DNA of 64,000 nucleotides, from positions 1,054,001 to 1,118,000 of the forward strand of contig OY970226.1 of NCBI GenBank assembly GCA_963714065.1, read 5' to 3'. Position numbers and translations under genes: made by a program. Under the pieces are notes generated by a model. It was not told the origin of the DNA. It was given only the letters and a program-made list of their open reading frames with translations, and ran no database searches. Of the stretch, positions 61,801 through 64,000 are shown piece by piece. The DNA is from JAZKID01 sp963714065 (GTDB lineage: Bacteria; Pseudomonadota; Alphaproteobacteria; Rhizobiales; UBA4765). Each line of letters begins with the position of its first letter. Positions within the stretch are counted from its first letter, which is position 1.

Positions 61801-63960
61801 CTAGCGCGCAAACACGCAATCGAGAAAGCCGCTGTCCAGCGGGCAGTCGCGGCGCGGGCGCGCGGGTTTTGGCTGCTCGTCGCTGAAATTGCCGACAAGA
61901 ATGTCGTCGATGGTCGGATCCTGTGCCGATGGCGGCTGCGGCGCGCTTTCGGCACCCGGCAGCGCCAGCACCATTGTCTCGCGCGGGTGGGCGGCAGCCA
62001 TCACTTGGTTCCAGATCTCAATGGGCAGGCTGCTACCCGAGGCGCGCTTTGTCGGCGTGCCGTCGTCATTGCCGACCCACACGCCCGTCACCATGCGCGC
62101 GCTGAACCCTAGGAACCAGCCATCGCGGAAATCCTGGCTTGTGCCGGTCTTGCCGGCGATGGGCCAGTTGCCGACATTGGCGCGCCGCGCCGTGCCGAAC
62201 GCGATCGAGCCAGACAGCATATCGTTTATCTGTGCCAGATATTGCGGTGCGACCACGCGCTCAACGCCCGTGCGCGGCGGCACGCGCTCGTAAAGAATTT
62301 TTCCATCCGCATCCTTGATGCGCGTGACGATATGCGGCACCACGCTCAAACCGCCATTGCTGAACGGCGCATAGGCGCGCGTCAGCTCGAGCAGGCTGAC
62401 TTCCGACGTACCGAGCGCGATGGACGCATTCGCGTTCAGATCCGAGGTGATGCCGAGGCGCTGCGCCACTTTCGCAATCGCCCGCGGCCCCACTTCCAGC
62501 GCAAGCCGCACGGACACGGTGTTTAACGAGAGCGCCAGCGCCTCGCGCAAAGTGACAAGGCCTTTATATTCGTGCGAATAATTTTCGGGCTTCCAGCCGC
62601 GAATATTGATGGGCGCATCCTCGCGCCGGTCGTCCGGGCTCAGGCCTTTTTCCAGCGCCGCGAGATAGACGAAGGCCTTGAAGGCAGAGCCCGGCTGGCG
62701 TTTGGCGACAACCGCGCGGTTATACTGGCTCTCCTGATAGGAGCGCCCGCCCACCAGCGCCTCGATGGCACCTGACGGCGACATCGCGACAACCGCGCCC
62801 TGCTTGACGTTATATTTATCGCCCTCGCGCTGCAGAACATCCTGCAGCGCCTTTTCGGCCGCCGCTTGCACATTCGCATCGAGCGTGGTCTCGATCGTGA
62901 TGTCGCCGTTCACGGTTTCGATGAAGCCGGGCAGCAGGTCGAGCACCCAGTCGGCCGCATAATTGACGGAAGATGTGGCACTGCTGGTTTTCGCGGCCGA
63001 AAGCTTTTGCTGAGCGGCCTTGTCGGCCTGCGCCTGCGTAATCACACCCGTATCCACCATCGCATCGAGCACGAGTTTCGCACGCGCGAGCGCCGCATTC
63101 ACGCTGCGTGTCGGTGCATAACGCGAAGGCGCCTTTAAAAGCCCGGCCAGAATGGCCGCTTCCTGCAGGCCGATTTCGGTGACGGGCTTGTTGAAATAGC
63201 GCTGGCTTGCGGCTTCCACACCATATGTACCCGCGCCGAGATAGACGCGGTTGAGATACATTTCCAGAATTTGATCCTTGCTGAATTTTGTTTCCAGCCA
63301 AAAGGACAGGATCAGTTCCTGGATCTTGCGGTCGAGCGAGCGCTCCGGCGTGAGGAAAAGATTTTTGGCGAGTTGCTGCGTCAGCGTCGAGCCACCCTGG
63401 CGCACGCTTTGCGCCAATACATTGCTCAACCCCGCGCGCACAAGGCTCAAAGGATCGACACCGAAATGATTGTAGAAACTGCGATCCTCGATGGCGATCA
63501 CCGCCTGCGGCAGATAGGCCGGCATCTGCTTGAGCGAGACCGCCTGTCCGCGCGCACCGCGATTGACGAGCACGCTGCCGTCGGCGCTTAAGATGGCGAT
63601 ATTCGGCGGACGCTCGGGCACCTGCAGCGTGGACAGCGGCGGCAGGCGGATTGCATACCATGTGAGAAGCGCGCCGAAGGCAAGGAAGGCCCAGATCCCC
63701 AAAACGAAACACCAGTAGACGCAGCGGCGCAGGAAGGAAGGGCGCGCTTTTTTCTGACCACTCTTCTGGCCTTTGGATGAGCGCCGGGGCGGGCTGCCGT
63801 CCTCCGTATCCCAGTCCTGCTTGCCGCGCTTTTTTTGTTTCTTGTTTTTTTCGGACACGAAAGCGCCCGGCCTGTCGCTCAATGACGCGCGCAAGCCGCC
63901 TCTTTCGCCGGGTTCCCCGAAATAAGGCTCGCGCCGATCGCCGCCTTTGCGTTTTGCCAT
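61801..63960 (-). CDS. Class A penicillin-binding protein 1A
   Basis: Bifunctional peptidoglycan glycosyltransferase and transpeptidase of the inner membrane. 719 residues: a basic cytoplasmic tail of about 80, a membrane helix at about 82-103, the GT51 domain with catalytic Glu158 (AIEDRSFYNHFG) and QGGSTLTQQLAKNLFL, and the transpeptidase with Ser425-Lys428 (GSAFK), SLN at 478-480 and KTGT at 604-607. The length is typical for alphaproteobacterial PBP1A or PBP1C-type proteins; the lack of an insertion after the GT domain favours the shorter form. Confidence 0.95.
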   Translation of the reverse strand: MAKRKGGDRREPYFGEPGERGGLRASLSDRPGAFVSEKNKKQKKRGKQDWDTEDGSPPRRSSKGQKSGQKKARPSFLRRCVYWCFVLGIWAFLAFGALLTWYAIRLPPLSTLQVPERPPNIAILSADGSVLVNRGARGQAVSLKQMPAYLPQAVIAIEDRSFYNHFGVDPLSLVRAGLSNVLAQSVRQGGSTLTQQLAKNLFLTPERSLDRKIQELILSFWLETKFSKDQILEMYLNRVYLGAGTYGVEAASQRYFNKPVTEIGLQEAAILAGLLKAPSRYAPTRSVNAALARAKLVLDAMVDTGVITQAQADKAAQQKLSAAKTSSATSSVNYAADWVLDLLPGFIETVNGDITIETTLDANVQAAAEKALQDVLQREGDKYNVKQGAVVAMSPSGAIEALVGGRSYQESQYNRAVVAKRQPGSAFKAFVYLAALEKGLSPDDRREDAPINIRGWKPENYSHEYKGLVTLREALALSLNTVSVRLALEVGPRAIAKVAQRLGITSDLNANASIALGTSEVSLLELTRAYAPFSNGGLSVVPHIVTRIKDADGKILYERVPPRTGVERVVAPQYLAQINDMLSGSIAFGTARRANVGNWPIAGKTGTSQDFRDGWFLGFSARMVTGVWVGNDDGTPTKRASGSSLPIEIWNQVMAAAHPRETMVLALPGAESAPQPPSAQDPTIDDILVGNFSDEQPKPARPRRDCPLDSGFLDCVFAR

Positions 63961-64000
63961 GAACCGATCTGTCCGTTTTTCCCTAAAGAAAACGTAAATG

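Overview
The window is a stretch of chromosome from an alphaproteobacterium. The evidence is the gene order mutM - enoyl-CoA hydratase - rpsT - dnaA - dnaN - recF - gyrB, the block rpsA-cmk-aroA followed by a TIGR02300 (FYDLN-acid) gene and tRNA-Ala, an Irr-type Fur regulator divergent from fabA-fabB-fabI, the set lptC-lptA-lptB-rpoN-hpf-ptsN, and ubiE-ubiB beside mutM. LPS-transport genes, MepA and a bifunctional class A PBP indicate an ordinary Gram-negative envelope. I cannot place it below class. No rRNA, CRISPR array, transposase or integrase gene was seen.

Layout. 1-9.8 kb (minus strand): an oligopeptide ABC importer with a fused double ATPase (cut by the window edge), two permeases and three tandem paralogous binding proteins, preceded by a Gfo/Idh/MocA oxidoreductase and ptsN. 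9.9-16.7 kb: hpf, rpoN, lptB, lptA, lptC and an RNase D-like exonuclease, with a GT-C-like membrane protein on the plus strand wedged between rpoN and hpf. 16.8-19.3 kb: retropepsin-like protease, methyltransferase, YciI protein and SDR. 19.4-21.5 kb: an AT-rich accessory pocket between tRNA-Leu(CAG) and tRNA-Ser(GGA) with a phospholipase-D-like gene, tRNA remnants and three hairpin plus truncated-tRNA units. 21.6-26.9 kb: small membrane protein, a 305-bp nested inverted-repeat element, msrA, mepA, cytochrome b561, ribA and a HAD hydrolase. 26.9-31.5 kb: a second peptide-type ABC importer and an NhaD-like antiporter. 31.5-36.1 kb: folC, fabI, fabB, fabA, irr. 36.1-38.0 kb: an AT-richer three-gene operon (lytic-transglycosylase-like protein plus two small membrane-anchored proteins). 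38.0-44.6 kb: DUF1189, SH3 protein, ubiB, ubiE, mutM, enoyl-CoA hydratase, rpsT. 44.6-53.9 kb: a long non-coding leader, dnaA, dnaN, a DUF805 gene, recF, gyrB and several palindromic repeats. 53.9-64 kb: MBL hydrolase, rpsA, cmk, aroA, TIGR02300 gene, tRNA-Ala, aldo/keto reductase, YgjP-like metallopeptidase, an orphan gene and PBP1A.

Most of the window is housekeeping: replication initiation and clamp, DNA repair, fatty acid and ubiquinone synthesis, LPS export, peptidoglycan and peptide uptake. The accessory signal is concentrated in four places: the tRNA-flanked pocket, the nested palindrome before msrA, the 36-38 kb operon (a possible secreted muramidase with immunity partners), and the palindromes and candidate small RNA around dnaA-gyrB. 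Residue-level statements were read from translations; family assignments are from recalled motifs, without database searches. Start codons were moved inward where a Shine-Dalgarno sequence or a family N-terminus supported it.
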